Source: Labyrinthula sp. Ha
Lineage: Eukaryota; Sar; Bigyra; Labyrinthulida; Labyrinthulaceae
Direction of reading: 5' to 3'
Length of the DNA: 64,000 nt
NCBI GenBank assembly: GCA_015227615.1
Contig: JAALGZ010000010.1
Coordinates: 248,001 to 312,000, forward strand
Shown: positions 1-12,396 of the stretch, one piece after another
Layout: each line of letters begins with the position of its first letter
Position numbering within the stretch: position 1 is the stretch's first letter
Notes under the pieces: generated by a model
The model's input: the letters and a program-made list of their open reading frames with translations, nothing else
The model's database searches: none
What the model was told of the DNA's origin: nothing
Program-made: the position numbers and the translations under genes

Positions 1-1337
1 AAATAGTTAATTTTATTCTTTAATTATGAATTAACACTTAACTGTTTCATAAATAAATCGGTTTCTTAAGTATCCTTTTCTGATTCATTGAAGGCATAAA
101 ATCCTTTTTTTTACTTTCATATCTTGTTGAGAAAGAAAGAGTTCGTTTTCTTCAATTTTAATCATTGTTTTAATCTCTTTTGCTTCTATCAAAATTAATT
201 GATTTTTTACTTTTTCTGTAGAATGTTTATTTATATATCAGAAAAGTCTCTATCAGCATTTTGTTTGAAGCTTCTTGACAGTCTAGTTTTACTTTTCGTA
301 TGTTTTTTAGCCCACCTCAATATTTTTATGTGGCTTTTCATCAACAGTTTTAGATGCGGATTTCAGCTTGAGGTATCTTATGTCATGCTTACAAGGAATT
401 TTGATGCCTTTAATCTCTGTAATGTTGTGTTGAAGTGTAGATCCCTATCTCTATACATTCTGACGCAAGAGAAAATCTACAGTTAATTAAAATTGGGATG
501 CTAATTAAAATTCTAAAATGAAAAAAGATACTTAATACAAACTTCATTTAACTTGGTTCATATTTGTGCAAATTTTTTGACAGTAAATGTTAAAATTCAT
601 ACAAACAACACATGAACGCTCCAGATATACTAGATTCTTATAATAATTTATTTGCAGATATAGTTTTTTCTTAGGTTATTTGCTATAGTTTTAGAATATA
701 TTTCTTACGCTTGATCCAAAGAAAGGAAACAACCATAGCTCTGTTTAATCGATTCTGTTTGGATCGAAGTCATATCCATGAAGATATTTTCTGTATGAGA
801 AATTATTAGCTTTAGACTTTTTATTTTTTGTCGTAGCTCACAAACTTCTTCCCGTGAAGTTATCTTAGTCTATCAGGTAATTTTTGTAAATATTTCTAGC
901 CAAATATGAAACTCGTTGGTTTTTAATTATGGAAAATACATTAGAGGTGGGAATTTGAATTATTAAAGATATTTTATTTTTAATGGTTATTTATTTGAAT
1001 ATATTTGTCGATTTAGCATTAAATTAAATTAGGAAATTTTGCTAATAGGAAAACTAGGAGTATACCTAAGGTAGGTTTCATTATATATGTATCATTGCTA
1101 AAAACTAGAAGAAAGTATCAACAAAATCATTAATTTTACTAGTCTTAGATACTTGTATTCTCTTGCTACATCTTAAGAGCTTGGACCTCTTTTCTCATCC
1201 AATGAAAATTCATATATATATCCTTACTAAATAAAATAGTGGAATTAAGACTTGATTATAATTTCCTATACATTGTGTCAGTCCGTGCGTTCCAGTTCTA
1301 TTGCTTCTGAGCAAGAATATCCATTCAATATCTCGAG
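1..1337. repeat. Segmental duplication A, copy 1
   Basis: This stretch matches 12535-13879 base for base with only scattered substitutions and small indels, in the same orientation. It is cut by the left edge of the window, so its true start is unseen. The match ends sharply at the CTCGAG at 1332-1337; beyond it the two copies are unrelated. The segment includes the last codons of the decayed ubiquitin protease on the minus strand. Elsewhere it holds short open stretches on the minus strand, for example around 120-190, that read like degraded coding sequence but could not be assembled. What the unit originally was is unknown. Confidence 0.9.
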
Positions 1338-2680
1338 CTGCACTTTTTTGTATTGTCATCTGAGAAACTATATCATCACCAAATTGTAAAATTTTGTTTG
1401 ATTGAAAAGTTTGTGCAATGTAATGTCCACTATTGACGCTTCCATGATGTTTAATAAGACCAATTAAATTATACCGAGAACCACCACTTAATAATTTCTT
1501 AGAATAAACAAAACTTTCAAGATTTATATCTAAAGAAAAAGAAACTCTTGATAATTCTTCTTGTCTAATATCATTCTTTGAACTTAAAAAAGAAGGTAAA
1601 AAACTATTTTGTTGCTGTGTTGAAATTTCAGAATGAAATCTATTTAAATGCAAACATAAAACTTCAGGAACATCAGCGAAAAATAATTTTTTAACAGCAT
1701 CGGTTTTCTTACGGCAATGATCACAAAAATATTGATCTTCACCTTTCATTTCTTCAGTTGAAAAATATGATTCGAGACATTCCATTAACGAAATAGGTTC
1801 TGAATTTCTGAAAAAACTTAAAAAACTAGTATTCTTAGGCTTTTGAGGGCTAAATTTATCTATTTTAAGAGATAATGAAAGAGAAAGTTGCTGTTCAATA
1901 ATTCTTGAAGAATATTTACATTCATTACAAACAATGACTTGAAGCATAAGAGACTGAAAAATATCATTTATTAAACTTGGTTCATAATTCCTATCAAACT
2001 CAAGTATTCTGGAACTTTTTATATCTTTCAGATATTCTATGTCTTCTTTTCTCTGTTCATTTTTTTATGTATTTGATTATTTCAGCGTTTGGATGAAGAT
2101 TTTTATATGTTTTTTTTTGTGGATGATTTTGATTTAGTTTTGTTTCGTCGTGAAGAGTATTTCAAATATAAATTAAAGCTTCTTGAGCATCTTCTTGAGA
2201 GTATAATCCAAACTGAGGAACACGTCGTATTATTTCTTGACTTATTTTGTTCGCACTTATTGCTTTTGTGTTTTTTACAGGTAGGTTTTTATTCATTCCT
2301 GAGAGATATATTTATTCAAAAAAATCGCAAAGAAAAAAAGATAATTTTTGACCTTTTTTTGTGTATGATATTGGAGTTGAATTTTGAAAGTGGCTGACTG
2401 AATGAAAATAGTATGCTAGGGGTCTACAAATGGCAAGAACCTGAAGAACTGAGTTTATATAACACGTGTTTCCTAAATTATGTAAACCAATTGGAGTGTA
2501 GTTTGCGATTAAGTTTAATAGACGGTTTTCAAGTAAATGCTGTTTCTCTTCATCTTAGTGAGAGAAAAGAAAAGGCGTATACTAAGTAAAGGTTCAGGTT
2601 TGTAATAAGTAAAGTGCAGAACGTTAAAGTTCAAGTTTAGAGCTTTAAATTGATGTAAGTAACGTATTATAACTCGCAGT
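1210..2680 (-). pseudogene. Ubiquitin-specific protease (peptidase C19), decayed
   Basis: Read on the minus strand, this region contains the ordered hallmarks of a USP deubiquitinase. The Cys box (GLHNLGNTCYINSVLQ) has its catalytic Cys codon at 2462-2464. The middle motif QFGLYSQEDAQEALIYI lies near 2170-2210. A zinc-binding pair CNEC and CDHC sits in the 245-codon open 3' part (1210-1947). The His box (KHHGSVNSGHYIAQTF) has its His codon at 1423-1425. A 29-nt GT...AG intron at 2554-2582 restores frame upstream of the Cys box. The frame is interrupted by TAA at 2312-2314, by TGA at 2162-2164 (where USPs usually have Leu), and by a one-base shift at a T7 run (2060-2066). The family removes ubiquitin from proteins; this copy probably no longer does. 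The arrangement resembles USP16/USP45, but that is inference. The 5' end is unresolved, and the last codons lie in duplication A. Confidence 0.8.
2554..2582 (-). other. 29-nt intron in the USP gene
   Basis: On the minus strand this reads GTATACG...CTCACTAAG, with a pyrimidine-rich 3' end. Removing it joins two open frames that lead into the USP Cys box. Its length equals that of most introns in the ROCO genes. Confidence 0.6.
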
Positions 2681-4240
2681 ATTTGTTAAGATACGAGTCA
2701 ATGAATAATTTGTAAATTTGTTTCTTTGATTGATAGGTTAAATGTTAGATGGTATTTACAGTAATGTCATACTGTGATATAATAGTATGTAACTATCAAA
2801 GGAAGTCTTTGAGTATCTTTTTCATTTTTCATTGAAATATTGTCCTTTTTGGACATGTTTCTTAATTTTGGGCAATTATAGTTTTAGGCTGCAAAACAGA
2901 GAAATTTCTTTACAGATATATTCAGATAAAACTTGATAAAACAAAGAAACATAAAAAAACATTACATTTTATAACTAAAAATAAAAAGAAGAACAAGTTT
3001 AAAGTGTACAATGGAAATATCTTTGAAAAATTGATTTTTGCGTAAGAGATCTGGTGAATCCCTTTACAAATATAAGCACTTGTGTGATAATATTTATTGA
3101 AGGTTTTTTGTCCTATATCTTCTTGCTTCAGACTTACAAAAATCAAACAAATCAAAGATAAATAACTTTGGTAGCTGTTTTATTTTTTCTCAGCTTATTT
3201 CCGGGATCGCAAAAAAAGTAAAACGACTATATATTCCAAAGTTCCCACAACAATACTCTACCAATAACAAGAAGAAAACGAGGCATTTTATTGCTGAAAA
3301 AAAAATAATTTATGTATTTCTATATCACATGAAAACTGAGAAGAAGAATAAAATAGGCTCATTCTCAGCAATGAATCTAACCATTCCGCTTCATGAAAAC
3401 AGGTTATTAGTATACTTTTGTTGGTTCTCATATTCTATGTGTATATTGATTACAAAAAATTACCATGCATATCTTCACTGAAGCCAACTACTCAAGCTAT
3501 CAAAATAATAACATCCTCATCAGCACACCACAAAATATGCATTCCAGGTTCAAATATTTATTCATTTATTCTGCCAAACAGTCAGACGAAAACTGCTTAC
3601 AACTTATGTTTGAGTTTATAAAACCCGAGCATATGATTTTCACTGCCCTAAGACTAGCTCAGATCTTCTAAAATTTGAAATACACAAATACCATCAGAAG
3701 CATATACTAATGTTGAAAAAAGTTAATTTTGTTTTCTGTATATATGGAAAAAGAAGCTGATATTCTGACTTTCAATAGTAGAAAAACAAAGATAGAAATG
3801 AATTGAGTGGGTGAGGTAAAGCTCGACCTTTGTTGAGTGCCAAACGGAGATCTTGTGAGTAGCAGAGAGTTGCGTAGATTTGATATTTGATTGACTGCAG
3901 TTATATGTACAGAAAGTGGATATTAGAAATGATGGAGAAAGTTGAGTCTAATGCCATATTGGAATGTAACCAAAGTGTAAAAAGAGATGACATGTTTTGG
4001 TGAAAGGTGGTTACAATAATCATCTAATACAAGATATAATTTGCTGAATATAGTTTTTTTAGATTCATTAAGCCTTAAGTACTAGATAGAAGAACTTTAC
4101 AAGAGCTTTAGAAAACCATGAAAAAAAAGGAAGTTTAAGTGAGAACTAGACCTACTCAATAATAACACACGTGAAATTTCCATACCCACAGAAACAGGTA
4201 GACCCCTTGGGCTTTAAAAAAAGTTAAGTTTATAACTGTT
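2681..4240. other. Gene-poor stretch, nothing recognised
   Basis: Only short open frames lie here, including 77 codons on the minus strand at 2922-3155 and overlapping 67/68-codon frames at 3418-3671. None shows a motif, coding-like composition or plausible splice joins. The 5' end of the USP relic may reach slightly into this stretch. Confidence 0.5.
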
Positions 4241-4387
4241 CTAATCTTTTTTGTGTGTTCTTGTCTTATTCTCAAACATGTGTTATTGGTTTAAGGTGTT
4301 AGATCGTTATAATGTCTACGTAGCACATCTCGGCGAGGTTGGCAAACTTGTTTATGCAATAAACAGACTTTTTCGTAAATTTTAGCT

Positions 4388-4738
4388 CATTATGTTTCTC
4401 TTTTCAGTTCCAGGGGTAGTGGTCAAGGCAAACTTATTTAGTAAAAGGACTAAGACCATTGTTAATTTCTCTGTTCATTAACAAAAGTTTTTAAGTTTCT
4501 TACAGAAAACAGTGTTATTATATAAAATAAAATAATCAAAACAAAAACAAAATAAAATAAAATATTTTATATTGTAAAATATTTTTATATTTATGAATAA
4601 TTTGGAATAAAAATCAGATCGGCTATTTTTTTCAGAATGAGAACTTTTTTTAAACGGGATTCTCATTAATTCTCGAGAAGAAATATATTTCTCGAATTTC
4701 AAATAAAAAAACTAAATTAAAGAAAAAACGTAAAAAAA
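4388..4738 (+). promoter_or_regulatory. Conserved upstream block of ROCO copy 1
   Basis: About 350 bp before the ATG is strongly conserved in front of all four ROCO genes, from the TTTCTCTTTTCA...CCAGGGGTA segment to the start codon. It contains an inverted repeat at 4673-4695 (TCGAGAA ... TTTCTCGA), 44 nt before the ATG and also present before the other three genes. Weaker similarity continues upstream to about 4240. The TTCTCGAA half resembles a heat-shock-element pair (TTCnnGAA), but that reading is speculative. The block probably holds the promoter and 5' leader. Confidence 0.55.
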
Positions 4739-7313
4739 ATGTCATTTAAAGCCCCATCAATTAAACAACAATTTGAGAACAGAAATGAAAGCAGAGAGTT
4801 CAGGATTCAATGGTTTATTTATTTCCCCTTCTCATTCATAGGTCATATGATGAGAATTACAACCTAACTGAAAGAGAAAGGTTTAGAAAAGAAGCAGAAG
4901 AGTTTCTTAAAGAAGTGAATGTGCACAAAGAGATTGAACATTTGACGTATTCATATATCTTGTTTTATTTTATAGTTTTGTCTGCTGTCCTATAGATTTT
5001 ATTGGAAAAAACCTTTCTATTTGGTTCAAAAAGTTTCCAAAGGTTGAAGAACTTCAGTATTCTCTTGTTTTGTTTTTATTTTAGGTTTTTATATTGTCAT
5101 TTAAACACCTTGAATTTTATTGGAATGGAAAAAATAAAACAAAAACTGAATATTCAGTCACTGGGGTATATTTTCTATTTTTTTTATATTTTAGTTTTAA
5201 TACTTGCAATATTCCAAAAGATAATTCTCTTTCTCAGTTTTTAAAAGGACAAAAAATAAAGTCAATAACGTAAACTTTTTATTTATGTTAAATATTAGAT
5301 TTGAAGAAAATAACATCAAAGAAGAAACATTTATGCAAATATTGAAAGAAGTTTCAAAAATGAATACATTGATGAGTGTTTTGTATTTTCTTTTCTTTTC
5401 TTCATTTCTAGTATTCAAGAAGATAACTTGAGGATTGATAACCCAGAAATTACCTCTTTAACAAAACTTTGTTTGGAAAATTTGCCTTCTTTATTGAAGT
5501 TTATGTTTATTTTTGTTTTGTTTTGACTTTTAGTTTGCGAGTTGGTGAAATAAATATTGAAGAAAACAAAGATGAAGTTCAAAATTCACTTGATAAGCAT
5601 TCGTCTCTTTTATTATTTGAACTTGCAAAGAATCTATTCAATACAAAGCAACTTGAAGAAAGAATGAAAAATTATGTTTCATTAAATCTAAAAGATGACT
5701 ACAATAGATATACTCTTTTAAATGAATGTCAAGTGCTTTTCATGGGTGATGGAAGAGTTGGAAAAACTTCTACCATAAGAAGTTTATTTGACAAAAGTTT
5801 TTTACTTGAAAATAGTTCAACCTTAGTTTTGAATGATATTGATATATTTTCAATAAACCCAGATAATTATTTCTGGAATTCAATATCAAAATATGAACTA
5901 AGTGTTCAGAGAGTAAAAAATAGTCTTCCTTATGTTGTTTATCATGATTTTGATCCTAATCAAGAAGTTGAAACAAAATATAAACTTGATTTTGAAAACG
6001 AGCTTCTTTCAAGAACAGTTTCTGATGAAAAGTTTATTGAGGGTATGAAAACAACTAGTTATGGTTTTTCTACAAGTGATGTTTATTTTCGTGTTTATGA
6101 TTTTGGTGGACAAGAAATATTTTCTTCTGTTCATCATATTTTTATGAATTCAAATTCTCTTTATTTTCTAGTTTTTAATATGACAAAAATATCTCAAAAT
6201 GATTTATTTAGATTAAAATTTTGGTGTGAAAGTATTTTAAGAAATACAGAAAAAGCACCAGTTATTTTTGTTGGTACGTATTTAAAAAGATATAAAAGAA
6301 AACATATTAAAGATACAAATCTAGAAAGAATACAAAATAAACTTCAAGACTTTGTTGAAAATCTTTCTTCTGAATTAAATATATTGAAAAATTATATGAA
6401 TATTTTCTTTCCTATTGAGAATTCAAAATTAGATTCTCAAGAGAAGAAGGATATAAAAGATAAAATAAAAAGTCTTGTTTCTGGAGCAGCTGGAATTAAC
6501 AAAGAAAACTTTCTTAACTTTAGATTAGGAACTGCTTGCGTTCTTTTCCTTGATAATTGTCGAGAACAAACAAATATTATGACTTTGAAAGAATTTGAAG
6601 ATAAATCTTATTCTTGTGGTTTTAATGACTGGGAAGTTGAAAATATGCTTGAAATATATTCAAAAGCTGGTTTAATTTGTTATTTTCCTAATTTAGATTT
6701 GGAAGCAGAAGAAAACTTTATATTTTTTGCACCTTCTTATCTTGCTCAAGCTTTAGGTAAGTTTATCAGAGATCCAAATTTTCATGAACTTGCGTTTAGA
6801 ATTCCAAGTGATAAATTTTCTTTATATAGAATTTATGTTGATAAAGGAAAACTAAGCAAAGAACTTTTCAATATTTTATTAAAAGAATATTCTGATAAAG
6901 AAAAGAAATATATTTTAAGTTTGGCTTTGAATAGTTTGGTTTTGATACCTGTAGAAAAAGAAAATGATGTTTTTATCCTTCCTGAATTACTTCCTGAACT
7001 AAAGAGAGCAAAAATAAAACCTTCTTTCAGAACTGATATTAAAATAGTTTTCAAAAATTTTCTTCGTTTGGCTGTTTTTGTAAGAGTTGCCTTTTTATTT
7101 TTAAAGGATGAAGATATTCATGAATCACTTTTATTCAAAGGATTTGCAAGGATTATTTTCAAGAATAAAAGAATAGTTGATATTTTTTTAAACACTGAAA
7201 CTGAACTTAGTTTTACTCTTGTTCAAGGAAATAATTTAGAATGGTTAAAAGAAAATGTTCATCTGATTTCAGAAGAGCTACAAGAAGTTAAAGAAAATGA
7301 TGTAGTTTTGTAG
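4739..7313 (+). CDS. LRR-Roc-COR-like GTPase, ROCO family, copy 1
   Basis: Eight exons: 4739-4812, 4842-4946, 4976-5056, 5085-5165, 5195-5269, 5299-5382, 5412-5504, 5534-7313. They give 790 residues. All seven introns are 28-29 nt and GT...AG. The N-terminal 200 residues contain leucine-rich-repeat-like units (for example VEELQFLYCHLNTLNF). The GTPase part has a P-loop GDGRVGKT at residues 269-276 and a G3 motif DFGGQE at 387-392. The spacing is about 110 residues, longer than usual for Roc. The G4 position reads VGTYLKR (444-450) and lacks the Asp of the usual THxD or NKxD. A COR-like region follows from about residue 525 (AGLICYF, FFAPSYLAQALG). No kinase domain follows. ROCO proteins are GTP-dependent signalling scaffolds; the role here is unknown. 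The ATG is shared by all four copies and fits the phase of every exon. Confidence 0.85.
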
Positions 7314-8899
7314 GCAAGAGAAAAAGCTTCAATAATGTCTTCTGCAATTAAGCCAATTTGCTCTCTTTGGTGATTAATATTGATGAGCAAGGTACGAAAC
7401 ACTTCTTTCAAAACATGATTTATTTTTTTCCTTTAGTTGAGATTCTTTTTTCAGAAGCAGGTTCATTACTTTTAAGATTGGTTCTTAAAAAAGATAGATA
7501 CTTGGTAAGATCTGCTGCAAAAACATAACCAAAATACCATATTTAACCTATTAAGCCATAAGATGAGACACCAATTAGAACACTGAAACTTTTCCATGAG
7601 TTTTCCATTAACTTCATGTAGCTAAATATTGAATAGAGGTTTTATTTTTACTTTTCTGTATTACTCTCTTTAATAAACCTCCTAAACTAACTGTAATACC
7701 TTATGTTTTAGAAAATGTTCTGCAGTTGTCTAATTTAGCCATTGTAATAGAATGTAATACAAAGTAACCGTTAAGATTGGAATTATCATAAAAGAGTTCA
7801 TCTTTTAAGTGAAACATTCATAAAAACACAAGTTTAATATGGACCCTAGTCATTAAAAGAATTTAATAAAGACGATAAAAAGCCCAATATAAAGTAAGTA
7901 CAAAATATTCTACAAGATTACTTTTATATAGTTATTATATATATGCTAAACGTGATTTAAATCCCTGATGCCCAGAATGAAGACCGTGTTGAGTTCGTTG
8001 CCACTTGAGAACCAGTCATTACTTTACGTAGTGTCACTGGTAAAGGGTTTGGAAAGGTATGAAAAGTTTTATTTAGAAAGCTTTTTTTTTGACTGGTCAA
8101 AGAATTAATAAGAATGACTAATGGGAAATAAATCTTGTTTAAAAGTAAGTGAAATTAGGATATAAAGTCTTATGTTTAGGTAAATTTACTTGACATTAAT
8201 TTATTATTTTACGGTTCAGAAATATTTTTGAAACTATGCTGAGAAACTGATACCCTTGGATTTATCTATATTATGCAAAGAACTTAGAATTCTTAGTACC
8301 TAGATAACAGGAATAAGAAACATCTTTTTAATTGCTGTTTAGTTGAGGTTGAAAATACATTCACTAAGAACTTGACATCAAAAACAAGTGTTAATAATCT
8401 ATCCAAAAGTTGTGAGATTTAAAAGAGAAGACTGAGATGGAAAAGGTTTCTCCATGTCCAGAAATTTGGGGTTCCCTTTCTTGAAATATGTGCCAAAAAA
8501 CGCACGCAAACTAATTGGTTGGATAACTATTTAAGGCTAAGCACAGAATTCACGTGACGTACTTTCTGGACTCTTTCTTAAACTTCTTAGATCTCAAGTT
8601 AAGTTCTTAACGCTTAATTAAAATTAACTCTCTTATATCAAACGATTAAACTATGTTACATCAGGCAAAACCGTGTCACACGGCACTTAAGCCAATTGGA
8701 TCAAGTGGACTAATCTTGCAAACATATGGTCTCGATCTAGTTAGTACTGCCGCACTTTGAGTCATTATATTTGGTTGCTTTCTTTCTTCCCTATGTCTTG
8801 ATTTGCTGCTGTGACCGTTATTGCATCAACACCCCGTACCTCCTGACCATCTGCTCTCTTCTTTCTCCCGTGGTACGTCCTCTGATTCTGGTTATCTAT
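7314..8899. other. Gene-poor stretch, nothing recognised
   Basis: AT-rich DNA downstream of ROCO copy 1. The 3' flank is not shared with the other ROCO copies. I see no open frame, RNA gene or repeat that I can support. Confidence 0.5.
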
Positions 8900-11650
8900 T
8901 TTTTCGCAGTCGTGTCTTGATCCTTTCTAAAAACATATGTCAACATTGCTCAAAAGTTTGATTAGCCATTGAAATATAATTCCAGATTCATACGCTGTGT
9001 CTGTAGTGCCTCCTCTATGATCAAATTTCCTAAAATTTGTCATACCACGTGATTCTGTTGCAAGATAGTGATTTTCTGAAAATAAAGAGCCAAAAATAAG
9101 AAAAAAGAATTGGAATAGATTGAAATGTCGGTGTGTCACAATGTTGTTATAATTTGCATGCTCAAAATGGATTACCCCAATGAGGCCTTGTTAGATGAGC
9201 TCAAAAGAATGCCCTAATATATTTTCGAGAGCTAGGGAATCTTTATTAATCTTGAAATCAAAACCGATGCACTTGAGTTCAGTTACTCCTATAATCTTTT
9301 TCCGCAAACTATTATACCAGTTTATTTTTCTCTGAGATGGTAGGCCATTGTTTTTTCACGGTTATATAGGAGTTAATGTTTCAACTCTGGATCTATTCCT
9401 TGTTTGGACGAAGCATCTTTCCCTTCTATGGCTTTCGAATTATATTTCCTTGTGAAAATACTGGTCAGTACGAGCGCAATGGTACAGATTTAGTAGTTTT
9501 TGAATGGATTCTCTGGGTATTTCATCACTGCTTACTTTGAATCTTTCTATTTTCATTTACTTTCCCATTTATACATAAATTGAAGCCTCTAACCATATAT
9601 ATTTTTTTCAATTGGCGAATGTGATCTTAATTTGTTCAGTTTTCTATAAAAGGCTACAAAGTCATTTGTAAAGTCCATCATTTGAACATTCTGATCGTAA
9701 AGTGGTATGTTTTCCAGGGTGGTGTTGTTATTCTTTATATTATATCACTTAGTGGAAGAAAAAAGGTAGAGAAGAGATTGTCTCCACAATACTCCCATGA
9801 TGATATACACTTCTCTTGAATTTTATCTTTCTTATATAATTATAGTCTTAATCTGTTGTCAAAGACATATTTTCCTACATTAAAAATATATAGATATTTC
9901 TTACTCTTGTAACTATTTTTCTTGCGAAAATTATTGATATAGAATCCAATCCATGTTTGATGTGGATAAATTGGGGTTTAATACACCTTTCTACTGTGAC
10001 AATTTGCTCCATTAGAGTCTTTAGTGCGTTTTTTCTGCAATCGGAGTCTTATAATTCTGAAACCAATTTAATGAGAAGGTAGCTGTTCCGTTGTTCTTTG
10101 GAGATTGATCATTATTATCTCTACTATTAACTCAAATAAAGTATGGAGTAAAGCGCTAGAATGAAGTTCCCTGGATATATAGGATTGTCTTTTCTTTGTA
10201 TATGGAAACAATTTCACGTTCCAGAATTAGTATTCATAGTTCCGTCTCGGTCACGCTTTCTAAAGACACTTTGAACTATGTTGACCAGAAGCTTCTGGAA
10301 ATCTATTGAGTCTTGCAAAACTTTACTGGGGACTTTGGTCTTGACATGGTGCTTTTCTATCATAAGGTATCTTAAAGTCTAGAGAACTTAACCTTTTGGA
10401 TAATTTGTCGCGCTATTTTATCTGGAATTGATTCCTAAATATTGTTTATGACTATGTGAAAGATCTCCACTAAGATATTGGATACCGTGTTTACCTGTAG
10501 ACTGATAAATCCTTGCTTATGTTGAGCATAATTTGACAATATCTTCATTCTCATTTCATTTGGGATGTTTTTTGGTTTGCATATTTTAGGGTCCAGTTTT
10601 GGTGTAATTAGCTTTAGGAAACAATTTTATTATCCTACCGTTTTCTTTTAGAGTATTTACACCAAAGTTTTACTGAATTGACACTGTCATTTCCTCTACC
10701 AAGGCTCTCATAACTTATATTGACATTTCTTTTTTGTCACTTTTTATTCTGTTTTTTTCTACAGGTGCAGTTCTCTAGTCCAGTTTTTTCTTCACTTAGA
10801 AGTTATAATATCCCTTTTGAGTTAGAAATATGCAAGAACCCTGTTCTTTTCTTCTGTGACTAGCACATGTATGACTCTGATTGTAGCCTTTGTTAAGATA
10901 ATATGACTTGCATCATGGCCAGAACTTATTTGTTTTTTTTTTATTTTATCGAAACTTATGACTTGGGAGTTATTCATTTTATTGGATGAAAATAAGTAAG
11001 CCTTTTTGTTTTCTTTTTTTCTTCTTATTTAGAACAGATAGAATTATTCTAGCATCTGGGTATTTTTTAGACCCCGTCATATACTTGCAAAGTTTCTACT
11101 CTTTTATTTCTTAACTTTTTTACATGTCCAAGATACGGGGTGAGAAGGAAGTTTATTTCAGATCCTTTTGTACTTTGGTTCGGTGATAAAAGTTTATGTA
11201 TCTATTAGTTTCTTGCTTAATAGTCTTAAAGTTTTAGTTGGTCTTGTGGAGGTTTTTCTTACCTATATATATTCCAAGTAGATTAACGTTTTTGTTTCTT
11301 CCTGGTGATTTCTCCAGCTTTTGTATTCATTCATTAATTTCCTGTTCATTCGTACGTCTAAATATCCACCAATTAATTATAATTTCATCTTGTTGAACTT
11401 ATCCAATGCCTTTTATAGTATAATTTGAACAAGCTTCTCGTATTATACTACAGATCTTCTTCACCGAGGAGCATAAAAATTGAACATTATTTTGAGCTTT
11501 CTTAATGTTTGATATTAACTTTTAGATCAAGGCCCTTTTGCACATTTCATACAAACCACTGATCACGAGGAGAAGATATTGATCTAAAAGACTGTTACAC
11601 CATATGAACTGAACCTGGTATGACAAAGAAAGAGGTTCCAAAGCACTTCT
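8900..11650 (-). mobile_element. LINE (non-LTR retrotransposon) fossil, APE type
   Basis: On the minus strand, decayed pieces appear in the order expected for a LINE ORF2. Around 11330-11500 there are endonuclease-like remnants, including FNFYAP and a DEIIIN..F.RTNEQE stretch that resembles the IIGGDFN.RT motif. Around 10480-10560 lies KQGFISLQVNTVSNILVEI, resembling the RT motif QTGF...R.ITDNIL. Around 9670-9700 lies VQMMDFTNDFVAFY, at the position of the catalytic FADD box. Stops and frame changes are dense throughout, so it is old and inactive. The T-rich plus strand is a by-product of the A-rich coding strand. Ends and tail are not defined. The family within LINEs is unassigned. Confidence 0.6.
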
Positions 11651-11935
11651 TGACAAGTTGTTTTTTGGTTGTATCTAGTATTTCATGTCTATTTGAGTGT
11701 ACTTCTTAGACAATTAAATATATAAGGACGGAGTATACCAAATTCAATGAACGAAAGCAGTAAGTTTTTATTGAGAAAGGTTTCTGATATTAAAATACAT
11801 TACATTTGACGGCGGAATTTGTTTTGTCGGCTAGAAAGGCCTGGGATCTCGTTAGAGTTTTGTGATAACCTAATAGTAGACTCAGAAATATTGAGATTTT
11901 CAATTATTTCTTAATTTAATCAAAACTTTGTTTGG

Positions 11936-12396
11936 GTGGAATTTCAAATCACCAGATTAACCAAATCAAAGTTTCAATTTAGACGAAGTTTTGAGATAGA
12001 ACAAAATGAAGTTCAGCCATATGACCAAAATTTAAAAGCTTTATTTGTACAAAATTTTAAGGTATCAAGGTACAGAAACTGGGTGGAAAAGAGTTTGAAC
12101 ATAGGGGTTTTGAACTACCAAGGAGAGTATTGAAATAACATTATGAATTGTTCAACATTTTCCCAACAACTTTATTTTAGTCTCTCAATCCTGCGTTGAG
12201 GTATTCAGATTGATTTGAATACATTTATAGAGATTGTGGGAAATAGCATGGTTGAGATCAAGAACTTGAACGCTAGAAAGATGCTTAGTTTGTTGACTTG
12301 TATTTTGACAGAGCTTCCATCTGAACAGAATGTGAGTATTTTGGAGTTGTTTCATTCTGGGTTTTTGTTATAGCTTGATTTGTCATAAAATTAGCT
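11936..12396 (+). pseudogene. Unrecognised coding-like fragments
   Basis: Two stretches read like real coding sequence with the window's typical codon use. One is an open frame at 11936-12133 (contains FRRSFEIEQNEVQPYDQNLK). The other ends at 12396 and reads FIEIVGNSMVEIKNLNARK, continuing to a stop. I could not join them by a convincing intron: a GT...AG candidate of about 54 nt between them leaves a stop in frame. No family is recognised. It may be a decayed host gene, or a real gene whose exons I failed to place. Confidence 0.3.

Noticed and set aside
199-486. 95-codon open frame on the plus strand
   Set aside because: It is hydrophobic T-rich text within duplication A, the other copy does not keep the frame, and the opposite strand looks more coding-like.
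1210-2400. In-frame TAA and TGA in the USP taken as reassigned codons
   Set aside because: No in-frame TAA, TAG or TGA occurs in the isocitrate dehydrogenase, the Atg22-like gene or any spliced ROCO gene, and all three codons end genes here.
3418-3671. Two overlapping 67/68-codon frames
   Set aside because: They overlap in different frames, have no motif and no splice partners.
5002-5244. 80-codon frame ending IILFLSF that looks membrane-spanning, and its counterparts before each ROCO gene
   Set aside because: It runs through two mini-introns; after splicing the same DNA encodes LRR-like exons in other phases, so the hydrophobic stretches are intron translation.
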